Assembly: GCF_023612095.1 (NCBI RefSeq)
Contig: NZ_CP086235.1
Coordinates: 3,111,501 to 3,175,500 of the forward strand
DNA length: 64,000 nt
Origin: Cytobacillus firmus
Lineage (GTDB): Bacteria > Bacillota > Bacilli > Bacillales > Cytobacillaceae
Reading direction: 5' to 3'
Positions within the stretch are counted from its first letter, which is position 1, and each line of letters starts with the position of its first letter. This document shows positions 1-8,537 of this stretch, piece by piece. The notes beneath the pieces are model-generated. The model was not told the DNA's origin. It did not search any database and saw only the letters and a list, made by a program, of their open reading frames with translations. The position numbers and the translations under genes were made by a program.

Positions 1-1042
1 AAGCATCACAAAGCTGAATAAACTTCGCTGCTTTATCCGCAGAATCCACAAATAAAACGCCGCCTTTAACCTTTGGCTGGTTGGCAATAATACCTACAGG
101 TCTTCCTCCTATTCGGGCAAGTCCGGTAATCAGTTCCGCAGCAAAAAGCTTCTTAATTTCAAAAAAGCTGCCTTCATCAATTAAGGAATCAATACACTCA
201 TACATGTCAAATGGGGCATTTTGATTTTTTGGGATGATTTCTTCAAGAGCACGACCGGATTTTGGCATGACGGCTTCCACTCTCTCAGGTTTTTCTTTAA
301 AGCTTGCCGGGAAATATGCCAAATACCTTCTTGCTGACTCAATAGCCTCTTCTTCACTATAAGCAAGGACATCTCCACATCCACTGACAGAACAATGCAT
401 GCGGGCGCCGCCCATTTCTTCCAGGGTAACCTTCTCCCCGATAACCTTTTCTGCCATTCTTGGTGATCCAAGATACATAGAAGCATTTTGATCTACCATA
501 ATAACAATATCACAAAATGCAGGTATATATGCTCCGCCGGCCGCAGATGGTCCAAAAAGGAGGCAAATCTGCGGTATCATGCCTGAAAGCTTTACCTGGT
601 TATAAAAAATTCTTCCTGCTCCGCGTCTATTCGGAAACATTTCAAGCTGATCGGTAATACGGGCACCGGCAGAGTCAACCAGGTATAGAATCGGAACTTT
701 CAACTTCTCTGCTGTCTCCTGAATACGGATGATCTTTTCAACCGTCCTAGCACCCCAGGAGCCGGCTTTTACTGTTGAGTCATTCGCCATTACGCAAACG
801 GTCTGGCCGTTGACTTTTCCAACTGCAGTAACTACTCCATCTGCAGGAAGGTCATTTTCCTGGCAGTTCGCAAATTTTCCATCTTCCTCATAGAATCCGT
901 CATCAAACAAAAGTTCAAGCCGTCTTCTGACAAATAGTTTGTTTTGTGCTTCGTTTTTTTCATGATATTTTGGATGTCCGCCCGCTTCTATTACACGGCT
1001 TCTTTCCTGGAGCGTCTCAGTTAATGTCTTTGCAGTAGTCAT
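1..1042 (-). CDS. Acyl-CoA carboxylase, carboxyltransferase subunit (C-terminal part outside window)
   Basis: About 347 codons from ATG at 1042 run off the left edge without a stop, so roughly the last third of a protein of about 510 residues is missing. The visible part has the two hallmarks of the propionyl/methylcrotonyl-CoA carboxylase beta fold: VDSAGAR (residues 122-128) and GPSAAGGAYIPA (164-175). The subunit moves carboxyl from biotin to an acyl-CoA. A GGAGGA Shine-Dalgarno sits 6 bases before ATG. It lies downstream of the biotin carrier and biotin carboxylase genes on the same strand, so the three probably form one enzyme, similar to the B. subtilis yngE/yngHB/yngH set. The acyl-CoA substrate (propionyl, methylcrotonyl or other) cannot be read from the sequence. 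Confidence 0.93.
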   Translation of the reverse strand, partial: MTTAKTLTETLQERSRVIEAGGHPKYHEKNEAQNKLFVRRRLELLFDDGFYEEDGKFANCQENDLPADGVVTAVGKVNGQTVCVMANDSTVKAGSWGARTVEKIIRIQETAEKLKVPILYLVDSAGARITDQLEMFPNRRGAGRIFYNQVKLSGMIPQICLLFGPSAAGGAYIPAFCDIVIMVDQNASMYLGSPRMAEKVIGEKVTLEEMGGARMHCSVSGCGDVLAYSEEEAIESARRYLAYFPASFKEKPERVEAVMPKSGRALEEIIPKNQNAPFDMYECIDSLIDEGSFFEIKKLFAAELITGLARIGGRPVGIIANQPKVKGGVLFVDSADKAAKFIQLCDA

Positions 1043-1111
1043 TCCCATCCTCCTCAATTCTAAATATCCAATTATAGACAAAACCCGAAAGACAGATAGT
1101 TACACGGAGCA

Positions 1112-1134
1112 AAGGGGCTTAGCAGCAGCCCCTT
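1112..1134 (-). other. Intercistronic hairpin between biotin-carrier and carboxyltransferase genes
   Basis: Arms AAGGGGCT (1112-1119) and AGCCCCTT (1127-1134) flank a 7-base loop. No T-run follows on the minus strand, so it is more likely an mRNA processing or stability element than a terminator. Confidence 0.5.
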
Positions 1135-1155
1135 GTCATGTGTGTCCATGCCTGC

Positions 1156-1368
1156 TTATTCAAATACAACCAGCACATCGCCTTCGTTAACAAAATCTCC
1201 TATGCTGACCTTCACTTCAGCAACTTTTCCAGCAGTTTCGCTTTCAACTGGAATTTCCATTTTCATGGATTCAAGCATTAGTACTTCCTGTCCGGCACTA
1301 ACCTCCTGACCCGCTTCGACCAACACATTTAATACAGTACCTGCCATTGATGATGTAATTTCTTTCAT
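1156..1368 (-). CDS. Biotin/lipoyl attachment domain protein (free-standing biotin carrier)
   Basis: A 70-residue protein that is only a biotinyl domain. The biotinylation motif ESMKMEIP centres on Lys36, and the glycine turn after it matches biotin carboxyl carrier domains. AAAGGAGG lies 9 bases before the ATG. It starts 15 bases after the biotin carboxylase stop, so the two are surely co-transcribed. The carrier shuttles carboxybiotin between the flanking biotin carboxylase and carboxyltransferase. The shortness is normal for the BLAP (YngHB) family and not a truncation. Lipoylation instead of biotinylation is possible in principle, but the neighbours argue for biotin. Confidence 0.93.
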   Translation of the reverse strand: MKEITSSMAGTVLNVLVEAGQEVSAGQEVLMLESMKMEIPVESETAGKVAEVKVSIGDFVNEGDVLVVFE

Positions 1369-1383
1369 TGTTATTTCCTCCTT

Positions 1384-2727
1384 TTAGTTAACGGCAAAAG
1401 CCTTCTGGGTTAGATAGGATGTAGAATAATTTCCATTACGGAAATCTTCATCTTTTAAAATCTCTTTAAATAATGGGGCATTCGTTTTAATACCTTCAAT
1501 TTTCAGTCCATCAAAGAACTGCAGTGCATTTTTGATTGCTTCATCCCTTGATTGTCCATAGATAATGCATTTAGCGATCATAGGATCATAAAATGGGCTG
1601 ACTGCCGTATTTGAAGCATAACCGTAATCTACTCGTACTCCCGGGGAATCTGCCCATTCAAATTTTGACAATTTTCCAGGTGAAGGCATGAAGCTTACAG
1701 GATCCTCTGCATATAGCCTAAATTCAATCGAATGGCCCTGCTGCTCTATTCTGTTCTGTTCTAGAGGAAGCTTTTCCCCTCTTGCTGCAAGGAGCTGCCA
1801 TTCGACAAGATCAAGTCCGGTCACTTGTTCAGTTACGGGATGCTCAACCTGAAGTCTTGTATTCATTTCAAGAAAATAAAAATTCTCCTGTTCATCTACA
1901 ATGAACTCAATAGTACCGGCATTTTTATAACCGACTGCTCTGGCAGCAGTCAAAGCTGTATCATACATCTTTTGCTTTGTTTGCTCTGAAAGGAAAGGAG
2001 ATGGTGATTCCTCCACTACCTTCTGATGTCTCCTCTGTATAGAGCAATCTCTTTCAAATAAGTGGACGATATTCCCATGATGATCACCAAATACCTGTAT
2101 TTCAACATGTCTGGCATTTTCTATATACTTTTCTACAAAAACCTCATCAGAACCAAAATAAGCTTTGGCACGGGACTTGGTTGAGGCAAAGGACTTAGCG
2201 AGCGCTTGCTCATTTTCACAGCGCACCATACCAATTCCTCCGCCTCCACCACTTGCCTTCAGCATGACTGGGTAACCCATATCATCAGCAAGCCTGCATG
2301 CTTCCTCGAGGGTGGAGGTTCCCTCTCCGCTACCCGGGACAACCGGCACTCCTGCTTCCTTCATGGTTTTGCGGGATACAATTTTATCCCCCATCAATTC
2401 AATCGTTTCCGGATCCGGTCCAATAAAAGCAATCCCTGCATCAATTACCGCTCTTGCAAAGCCGGCATTTTCCGACAAAAAACCATACCCCGGATGAATT
2501 CCATCTGCCTTTTCCCTTTTGGCAATCTCTAGAATGGCATCTGTTTTCAAATAAGATTTATTGACAGGCGGCTCACCAATATGGAAAGCATATGTAGCTT
2601 CTTTAACAAATGGCAGGTCTTTATCTGCATCAGAATATATGGCAATAGTTTCAATTTCCATTTCACGGCAGGTTTTTATGATTCTTAAAGAAATTTCTCC
2701 CCTGTTGGCAATCAGAATTTTTTGCAC
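1384..2727 (-). CDS. Biotin carboxylase subunit of acyl-CoA carboxylase
   Basis: 447 residues, full length for a stand-alone biotin carboxylase, starting at GTG after AAAGGGG. Visible blocks: N-terminal KILIANRGEISLRI, the ATP-grasp glycine loop KASGGGGGIGM, the substrate loop RDCSIQRRHQKVVEESPSP and EMNTRLQVEHPVTE. The enzyme carboxylates biotin on the small carrier encoded downstream, using ATP and bicarbonate. The glycine loop has Ile where many biotin carboxylases have Arg (GGGGRGM); I believe this is common in YngH-type proteins but cannot check. It heads the three-gene cluster, and a perfect cre site lies 79 bases upstream of the start. This is separate from the housekeeping acetyl-CoA carboxylase. 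Confidence 0.95.
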   Translation of the reverse strand: MQKILIANRGEISLRIIKTCREMEIETIAIYSDADKDLPFVKEATYAFHIGEPPVNKSYLKTDAILEIAKREKADGIHPGYGFLSENAGFARAVIDAGIAFIGPDPETIELMGDKIVSRKTMKEAGVPVVPGSGEGTSTLEEACRLADDMGYPVMLKASGGGGGIGMVRCENEQALAKSFASTKSRAKAYFGSDEVFVEKYIENARHVEIQVFGDHHGNIVHLFERDCSIQRRHQKVVEESPSPFLSEQTKQKMYDTALTAARAVGYKNAGTIEFIVDEQENFYFLEMNTRLQVEHPVTEQVTGLDLVEWQLLAARGEKLPLEQNRIEQQGHSIEFRLYAEDPVSFMPSPGKLSKFEWADSPGVRVDYGYASNTAVSPFYDPMIAKCIIYGQSRDEAIKNALQFFDGLKIEGIKTNAPLFKEILKDEDFRNGNYSTSYLTQKAFAVN

Positions 2728-2805
2728 AGTCTGGCCCCTTTCTACTTGTATTAATCCTGCAATAATATATATTTCTACAATCTTCTGCTTATTTCCTGCT
2801 ATTTT

Positions 2806-2819
2806 TGTAAACGCTTTCT
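2806..2819. promoter_or_regulatory. cre site (CcpA operator) upstream of the acyl-CoA carboxylase cluster
   Basis: TGTAAACGCTTTCT matches the B. subtilis consensus TGWAARCGYTWNCW at all 14 positions. It lies in the divergent gap between the biotin carboxylase gene (minus) and the broken ylbP (plus). Repression of an acyl-CoA or branched-chain catabolic operon by glucose fits. I could not place a convincing sigma-A promoter next to it. Confidence 0.75.
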
Positions 2820-2991
2820 GATTTTTATAAAAAAACTAAAAATATATTAAGTTTTCCATATGTGCAGAATTTTTTGTTTACTTGTTATATAATAATAGAC
2901 AAAGAAGAAACCTTTCAACTTTAAAGGAAGGTATTATAAAGCGTTTTCATCCACAGAAGTCCTACACACCGATGGCTAAGGGGGAGATTTT

Positions 2992-3466
2992 ATGAACTAT
3001 AAGGTTGAAAAATTAAAGGTAAATTATAAAACTCTGGAAGAGTTTAAGAAATTTAAAGAATATGGATTGCAGGAGCTTTCCATGCTTGAAGACCTTGAAG
3101 CTAATATTATCGAAAACGACAGCTGAGTCTCCATTTTATGGTATTTACTTCGGGGATAAACTTGTTGCACGCATGAGCCTTTACCAGATTGAGGCAAGAT
3201 TCGACCGCTATTTCGAACCTGCACAGGATTATTTAGAGCTATGGAAGCTTGAAGTTTTGCCTGATTATCAAAACAAAGGTTATGGACAATCACTTGTAGA
3301 ATTTGCAAAAGGATTTGGACTTCCTATTAAAACAAATCCGCGTGTGAAATCAAAGGCTTTCTGGGAGAAGATGGGATTTGAACCCGTTCATTATGATATG
3401 GAACGCGACCTGGGAGAGAATCCGCTTGCCTGGTTCCCGGCTGGTGTTAAAGAACAAACTCATTAA
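2992..3466 (+). pseudogene. ylbP: YlbP-type N-acetyltransferase, interrupted by a frameshift
   Basis: A first frame from ATG 2992 encodes about 44 residues ending ...NIIENDS and stops at TGA 3124-3126. The rest of the protein continues in the next frame from about 3122 (AESPFYGIYFGDKLVARM...) to the stop at 3464-3466. Removing one base near 3124 restores ENDSESPFYG, as I recall it from YlbP homologues, giving about 157 residues, the family length. YlbP is a GNAT-type acetyltransferase of unknown substrate; WKLEVLPDYQNKGYGQSLVE is the acetyl-CoA binding region. GGGGGAG precedes the ATG. It could be a real null allele or a sequence error. Confidence 0.85.
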
Positions 3467-3492
3467 GCAGCTATCTTCTGCTATAAATGCAT

Positions 3493-3528
3493 AGAAATAA
3501 GCGGACAAATTTAAGTCCGCTTATTTCT
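3493..3528. terminator. Bidirectional terminator between ylbP and gerR
   Basis: Perfect 14-bp arms AGAAATAAGCGGAC (3493-3506) and GTCCGCTTATTTCT (3515-3528), loop of 8. It lies between two convergent genes, with moderate T-richness on both sides. Confidence 0.75.
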
Positions 3529-3540
3529 ATTTACAATCAT

Positions 3541-4170
3541 CTATTTCTCAACCTTTTCAGGCTTTATTTCAGGATTTACAGTAAATTTCAAGTTTTTGTG
3601 ACGGCTTCCGTCCTTAAGCCCAACAAGCTTTCTTGCACTTTCCATAATCTCTACCAGTGCTTTGTAATCCTGTTCCAGCGTATTTAATTCTTTAATTAAT
3701 TTCTCATTTTCCGCAGCCAGGTAATACATTTGCTTCTCCAGCTCCTGAATGCGTTTCAAAGCACCGGGATCTTCTGCAGGTACAGGTTTCTGAGCATTCT
3801 CATATAAAGCTTTCAGAAAGCCGACTAATTCATCAAACTCGATTTCCGTATTAATCGCCTGCACTGTGTTTTCGCTTTTTCCCGCCTTTCCCTCAGGAAC
3901 TGCATGAAGGTCTTTTTCACTTCCAGCAGCATGCGGGTTTTTCTTCATTTCTTTTCTCTGCTTTTTTGCCAATTCAATACCTGATTTATATTGTTTTCTT
4001 ACATAAGAATTCCAGCGAAATCCGCAGGCAGCCGCGGTTCTGCTTAACTGTTTGCCAACTTCTTCAAATGCCTGCAGCTGAGTTCCTCCCTCACGTATAT
4101 GACGGAGCACAACTTCTGCAAGAAGTAAATCTTCATCTTGAGACCAAGCATCCTGACGGGTTGAAGACAT
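3541..4170 (-). CDS. gerR: RsfA/GerR-family sporulation transcription factor (YlbO)
   Basis: 209 residues. The N-terminus (about residues 5-65, [19 protein letters not shown] to [10 protein letters not shown]) is the Myb/SANT-like DNA-binding domain of the RsfA family; a coiled-coil-prone segment near residues 140-180 ([20 protein letters not shown]...) probably dimerises. In B. subtilis the protein in this position, YlbO (GerR), acts in the mother cell under sigma-E. ATG follows TAGGAGGGATACACTG. It is convergent with ylbP and downstream of an enoyl-CoA hydratase-like gene that is not part of the B. subtilis layout. Confidence 0.88.
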   Translation of the reverse strand: MSSTRQDAWSQDEDLLLAEVVLRHIREGGTQLQAFEEVGKQLSRTAAACGFRWNSYVRKQYKSGIELAKKQRKEMKKNPHAAGSEKDLHAVPEGKAGKSENTVQAINTEIEFDELVGFLKALYENAQKPVPAEDPGALKRIQELEKQMYYLAAENEKLIKELNTLEQDYKALVEIMESARKLVGLKDGSRHKNLKFTVNPEIKPEKVEK

Positions 4171-4278
4171 CAGTGTATCCCTCCTAGTGTTTTTCTTTAT
4201 ACATATGCCAATGCTAGAAAAGATAGACTGATATCATATTATAAAATGCAACTTTATTCATCCCCGCAAAGAATACGC

Positions 4279-5037
4279 TTATGACTTATTCAGAAAGCTG
4301 TCAACTTTGGCATGGTGTGCTTCTCCCTCCCATAAAACAGAACAGCTGCGGACTTCCTGGTCAATTCTCTCTTCTAAGCCTGCTTTCTCCCACTTATTTA
4401 CAAGAAGATCTTTATAAGCTTCCAATACCTCACTCTCAAGTCTAAGCATTCTTTCCAGAAAACGCAGACACCCATCGGTTGAATCCCCCTGAAAGACTGA
4501 ATGTACGAAACCTAATTCTTTTAATTCCTTTTCATTATATAACTTTCCTTCCATCAGCATTCTCATGGCATTGGCAGGAAGCATCTTTTCCATAATAATG
4601 GAACCGCCTCCCCAGCCGGTTGTTATGGCTAAAGTTCCCTGAATGAAACCTGCTTTTATTCCTGCTTTAGCAATTCTGTAATCACATGCAGCAGCCAGTT
4701 CACAGCCTCCGCCGACAGCTGTTCCATTCAATATGGCAATAGTTGGTTTACGCAAGAATAGTAATTTTTTTAAAATAGCAGCCATTCTGCTTAGCATTCC
4801 AAAAGCTTCATTTTCTGTCTTTAAACTGTGAAAGGAAGATAGATCCCCTCCTGAGCAAAAAGCCTGGTCTCCCTCACCCGTAATCGCAAGCGCCTTAACT
4901 GATTTCTTACCAGCCATATGTACTGCGGTCTCAAGACCATCCATAACCTCATAGTTTACGGCATTTCTTTTCTCGGGCCTGTTAATCCTGAAAATTAACA
5001 GGCCATTTTCATATTCTTCAATTATGTAAGGTTTCAT
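4279..5037 (-). CDS. Enoyl-CoA hydratase/isomerase (crotonase) family protein
   Basis: 252 residues from ATG 5037, chosen because TTTTGGAGG ends 7 bases upstream. Crotonase-fold motifs: FCSGGDLSSF (oxyanion-hole region, about residue 60) and NGTAVGGGCELAAACDYRIA, which carries the first catalytic Glu. The second acidic position of classical hydratases (in PEIxxGxxPGAGG) reads IQGTLAITTGWGGG here, so the Glu appears to be Gln. The enzyme may therefore not be a standard 2-enoyl-CoA hydratase; isomerase, hydrolase or decarboxylase activities exist in the superfamily. It sits between rpmF and gerR, an insertion relative to B. subtilis. Confidence 0.85.
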   Translation of the reverse strand: MKPYIIEEYENGLLIFRINRPEKRNAVNYEVMDGLETAVHMAGKKSVKALAITGEGDQAFCSGGDLSSFHSLKTENEAFGMLSRMAAILKKLLFLRKPTIAILNGTAVGGGCELAAACDYRIAKAGIKAGFIQGTLAITTGWGGGSIIMEKMLPANAMRMLMEGKLYNEKELKELGFVHSVFQGDSTDGCLRFLERMLRLESEVLEAYKDLLVNKWEKAGLEERIDQEVRSCSVLWEGEAHHAKVDSFLNKS

Positions 5038-5129
5038 GGCTACCTCCAAAATTTTTGATTAAACTATTTTTAATATTTGCAAAAGTAAAGATAGCTTTAT
5101 ACTTATAATATATAAATCGAAAAACGACA

Positions 5130-5158
5130 AAAGCACAAGAACTAAGTTCTTGTGCTTT
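5130..5158 (-). terminator. Terminator of the ylbN-rpmF operon
   Basis: Arms AAAGCACAAGAACT (5130-5143) and AGTTCTTGTGCTTT (5145-5158), followed on the minus strand by TTTTGTCGTTTTT. It starts 12 bases after the rpmF stop. Confidence 0.85.
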
Positions 5159-5170
5159 GTATCTAAAGGA

Positions 5171-5344
5171 TTAGTCGTTAACTACTTCTTTTCCTTTGTA
5201 AGTTCCGCAAGCTTTGCAAACGCGGTGAGCAAGTTTCATTTCACCACAGTTTGGGCATTCCACCATACCAGGAACCTGTAATTTAAAATGGGTACGACGT
5301 TTTCTCTTCGCAGTTTTAGATGTTCTTCTAAAAGGTACAGCCAT
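5171..5344 (-). CDS. rpmF: 50S ribosomal protein L32
   Basis: 57 residues from ATG 5344, preceded by [31 protein letters not shown] is the typical basic start, and CPNC...CKAC (residues 30-33 and 43-46) is the zinc ribbon. It belongs to the large ribosomal subunit. The longer upstream in-frame extension is rejected because the conserved L32 start and strong ribosome binding site agree. As in many bacteria it follows the DUF177 gene ylbN, 118 bases downstream, with its own strong terminator. Confidence 0.98.
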   Translation of the reverse strand: MAVPFRRTSKTAKRKRRTHFKLQVPGMVECPNCGEMKLAHRVCKACGTYKGKEVVND

Positions 5345-5462
5345 TCTTCCCACCTCCTTAAAGAGTATTAGAGGATGTCCATAGGAATTGGACAAACCCA
5401 TTAAGAAAGTTATGAAGGCCAGAGCAAGCTGGTGTCTTCAAGTGCTTCTTGTTTTTCTTCCG

Positions 5463-5987
5463 TTATGAATCGGAAGAAGGATCATTCTGATCAAAAAATT
5501 GAGCAAGTCCAGCAAGACGAGGATCTACTTTATCCTGTTTATCCTGCTCATGAATGACCTCCCAATCCTTACCGGATTGCGGAGCTCCCTCTTCACTGCT
5601 GTCTTCGCAGAAAACTTGCATTGGGACTTCGAGTAAAAGGATCTCATGAAGGATCGGATTTAAATCAATCACATCCCCTTTTACCTGGTGAACTTCCTCT
5701 TCGGTCTCATAATCAGGACCTTTTAATAAGAAAGTTTCAGTTGTTTCAACATTAATTGGATAATTTACGTCAACTAAAGTACGAGAACAAGGCAGTATTA
5801 AATGACCCTTTATAGTTAAATGAAAAGTCACTTTGGCAGAATCTGTATCCGCACGGCCAGTCACATGCATTGGTGATGCACCGCGTATTTCCGGATTCAA
5901 TTTCATGACCTCATCAGCATTGACAATTTCATCAATGGGAAAGTCCTTGCTTCGATATTTTTGTAACTGACTTAAAGTCCATTTCAT
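5463..5987 (-). CDS. ylbN: DUF177 protein YlbN (YceD family)
   Basis: 174 residues from ATG 5987; GGGGTG lies 6 bases upstream, so the GTG three codons earlier is less likely. The conserved C-P-C-S-R-T-L segment (LILPCSRTLVDV) and the acidic tail are typical of DUF177, a family almost always placed before rpmF. In other bacteria and plants YceD is linked to 23S rRNA accumulation, so a role in ribosome assembly is plausible here. It is first in the ylbN-rpmF unit, divergent from tmcAL. Confidence 0.92.
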   Translation of the reverse strand: MKWTLSQLQKYRSKDFPIDEIVNADEVMKLNPEIRGASPMHVTGRADTDSAKVTFHLTIKGHLILPCSRTLVDVNYPINVETTETFLLKGPDYETEEEVHQVKGDVIDLNPILHEILLLEVPMQVFCEDSSEEGAPQSGKDWEVIHEQDKQDKVDPRLAGLAQFFDQNDPSSDS

Positions 5988-6216
5988 ACGAATCACCCCA
6001 AGGCAACAAAGGTAATTATAGCCTTCCTATAATTATTTGTCAATATTTTTTCTTTACACTATAATGTAGCTATTATCATACTATTGAAGGCTTCTTTAGT
6101 AAAAAGTTTTTTTGCGGGATTTAGAGATTTTGTTTATTGGACAATGCTCTCCCGCTTTTCTTTTAATACTTTTTCCAATACATATCTTTTTAAACCTTTT
6201 TGAGGAGTATGTCAAT

Positions 6217-7431
6217 ATGAAAGCAACAGGTGTAATTGTAGAATATAATCCTTTTCATAATGGCCATGCCTTCCATTTGGAGCAGGCCAAAAATATTTCA
6301 GGTGCAGAAACCATTATTGCGGTCATGAGCGGCAACTTTCTGCAGCGAGGAGAACCTGCGTTAGTTTCCAAATGGAAACGGGCTGAACTGGCACTAAAGG
6401 CTGGTGCTGATATTGTCTTTGAACTTCCCTACCAGTTTGCTGTGCAGCAGGCAGATATTTTCGCAAGCGGAGCCGTATCCATTCTCGAAGCAGCCGGCTG
6501 CAGCAGCTTATGCTTCGGGAGTGAATCCGGCAATATGGAAAGCTTTCACCAAACGCTGTCATTTCTCGGAAAACATCATGCTGCCTACCAGGAAAAGCTC
6601 AGAGTACACCTGGATGCGGGAGTCAGCTATCCAAAAGCAGCATCCATGGCATTCCTTGACTTGAACCCTGAGGATGAATTGGTTGACCTTTCAAAACCGA
6701 ATAACATTCTTGGATTTCAATATTTAAATTCCGCCCGCAGGATCAATTCATCTATGCAGCTTTTTACAGTTGCAAGAAAAAGCGCAGGCTATCATGACGA
6801 ACAATTTTCTTCTGAATCTATAGCAAGTGCGACAAGCATAAGAAAAGCACTTTTTAGCGGGAGTGGAGAAATCGAATCCATTCGCCAGTATGTTCCGGAA
6901 ACTACATATCAGGGTTTACTTCAATATAAAAGAGAGTATGGTGCGTTTCATCAATGGGAACAATACTGGCCCTTTTTAAAATTCCGCCTGATCCATCTAC
7001 AGCCGGAACAGTTAAGATGCATTTATGAAATGGAAGAAGGCCTGGAGCATAGGTTTTTATCAGCAGCAATTCAGGCAGAAAGCTTTCAGCAGTTCATGGA
7101 AAAGATTAAAACAAAGAGGTACACATGGACAAGACTTCAGCGGGCTTGTGTACACATCCTAACAAATACGGAAAAAACAGAGATGCCCAATAAACCATCA
7201 AAAGCGGATTATCTTCGTCTTTTGGGGATGTCCAGGAATGGCAGGAAGTATTTAAACATGCATAAGTCTGACTTAAAGCTTCCGCTGATATCAAGAATTT
7301 CATCGCATGCTGCACAACAGCTTCATCTGGATATTAAAGCCTCCCGCGTATATGCAATGGGCATGCAGGCTGCTGAGGACCGAAGTCTTCTGCAGCAGGA
7401 ATTTAACCAGCCTCCTATTATGGTTGACTAA
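6217..7431 (+). CDS. tmcAL: tRNA(Met) cytidine acetate ligase TmcAL (YlbM)
   Basis: 404 residues from ATG 6217, with GAGGAG 9 bases upstream; the 35-residue in-frame extension has no such site. The start MKATGVIVEYNPFHNGHAFH holds the nucleotidyltransferase HxGH motif (HNGH). SGNFLQRGEPA follows. The enzyme makes acetyl-AMP from acetate and ATP and acetylates the wobble cytidine of elongator tRNA-Met, in place of the acetyl-CoA-dependent TmcA of other bacteria. Divergent from ylbN, convergent with ylbL, as in B. subtilis. Confidence 0.95.
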   Translation: MKATGVIVEYNPFHNGHAFHLEQAKNISGAETIIAVMSGNFLQRGEPALVSKWKRAELALKAGADIVFELPYQFAVQQADIFASGAVSILEAAGCSSLCFGSESGNMESFHQTLSFLGKHHAAYQEKLRVHLDAGVSYPKAASMAFLDLNPEDELVDLSKPNNILGFQYLNSARRINSSMQLFTVARKSAGYHDEQFSSESIASATSIRKALFSGSGEIESIRQYVPETTYQGLLQYKREYGAFHQWEQYWPFLKFRLIHLQPEQLRCIYEMEEGLEHRFLSAAIQAESFQQFMEKIKTKRYTWTRLQRACVHILTNTEKTEMPNKPSKADYLRLLGMSRNGRKYLNMHKSDLKLPLISRISSHAAQQLHLDIKASRVYAMGMQAAEDRSLLQQEFNQPPIMVD

Positions 7432-7470
7432 ATCTGTTCTTCTGACTCTTTACTAAAAAATGGATAAAGA

Positions 7471-7503
7471 AAAGCCAGCAGCAATTCAATTGCCGCTGGC
7501 TTT
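7471..7503. terminator. Bidirectional terminator between tmcAL and ylbL
   Basis: Arms AAAGCCAGC (7471-7479) and GCTGGCTTT (7495-7503), with inner pairing GCAATT/AATTGC and one A-C mismatch, T-tract on the plus side. Serves two convergent genes. Confidence 0.85.
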
Positions 7504-7526
7504 TAGCTTCCGGGTGCAATTCATTA

Positions 7527-8537
7527 TTATTTCAGATTTCTTAAATATTCCACTGCATCATCAAACGTATCCACCGGAACGATTTTCATATCGGTATTAA
7601 TATCCCTGGCTGTTGCAGCAGCTGCTTTGTAATTGGAGTCTTCTGCACCATTTTCATTAGGCGCAAGGAAAATTTCTGCTCCCGCTTTGTCTGCTGCTAC
7701 GATTTTCTGCTCGATCCCGCCAATTCTTCCGACTGTCCCTTCGGAATTGATTGTTCCGGTACCGGCTATTTTATAGCCTCCCGTCAAATCTTCTTTTATT
7801 AGCTGATTGTAAATTTCAAGAGAAAACATCAGTCCGGCAGAAGGGCCGCCAATTTCTTCACTGTCAATATTCACAGCCGGTTCGACCTCTATTTCTTTGT
7901 CGTCAACGAGAGTGATCCCCACGCCAGGCTTTCCTGTTTCCTCAAGTGTTTTTAAAGGAATCGAGGTTTCGATCGTTTTATCCTGCCGTTCAAAGGTTAG
8001 TGTAATTTCACTGCCCTCCTGCTTATTGGAGACAGCACTGATAAATTCATCAGAGGATTTGAATTCCCTGCCGTCCACTTTAAAGATGCGGTCACCTGCC
8101 TGAAGTTTGCCGTCAGCGGGCATATCAGGCAGCACATTAAGGACATATACGCCATTATAAAGATAATGAATGGGCAGGCCGGCTTTTTTATAGGCCGTTT
8201 CAATAGCAGCCAGTTTGGAAGTTGCCATCATATGAAGCTGCCGTACATTATACTCTTCATCTGTTTCATTCTCAGCCCGTATTTCTTCCACAGGATACAA
8301 TTCCTGATACTTGCTGAATTTGGCAGCCATATATGCATATATATTCGCCCGGCCCATTCTTACGGTAGTCAGCATGAAGCTTCCTTGTTCTTCATAGCCG
8401 TTTTCCACCTCAATAATCGGTTTAAGTTCTTTTGCCATACCCGGCTTTGATACATAATAAGGCAGATAATAAAACGAACTGGCCACCAGGATAACTGCCA
8501 AAATCAAGAAGGAACGGGTATAAAATTTGCTTCTCAT
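7527..8537 (-). CDS. ylbL: YlbL: membrane-anchored PDZ and Lon-type (S16) serine protease
   Basis: 336 residues, close to the B. subtilis length. One N-terminal membrane segment (about 8-28), a PDZ domain around 130-200 (QAGDRIFKVDGREF), then a Lon-like catalytic domain with Ser233 in IGGPSAGLMF and Lys278 in GGIEQKIVAA forming the Ser-Lys dyad. In B. subtilis YlbL and CtpA clear the cell-division inhibitor YneA after DNA damage. The ATG overlaps the ylbK stop by 4 bases (ATGA), so the two are translationally coupled. Confidence 0.95.
   Translation of the reverse strand: MRSKFYTRSFLILAVILVASSFYYLPYYVSKPGMAKELKPIIEVENGYEEQGSFMLTTVRMGRANIYAYMAAKFSKYQELYPVEEIRAENETDEEYNVRQLHMMATSKLAAIETAYKKAGLPIHYLYNGVYVLNVLPDMPADGKLQAGDRIFKVDGREFKSSDEFISAVSNKQEGSEITLTFERQDKTIETSIPLKTLEETGKPGVGITLVDDKEIEVEPAVNIDSEEIGGPSAGLMFSLEIYNQLIKEDLTGGYKIAGTGTINSEGTVGRIGGIEQKIVAADKAGAEIFLAPNENGAEDSNYKAAAATARDINTDMKIVPVDTFDDAVEYLRNLK

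Noticed and set aside
3118..3130. Programmed frameshift in ylbP
   Set aside because: AGC-TGA lacks the features of known shift sites such as the prfB CTT-TGA-C with upstream Shine-Dalgarno; mutation or error is simpler.
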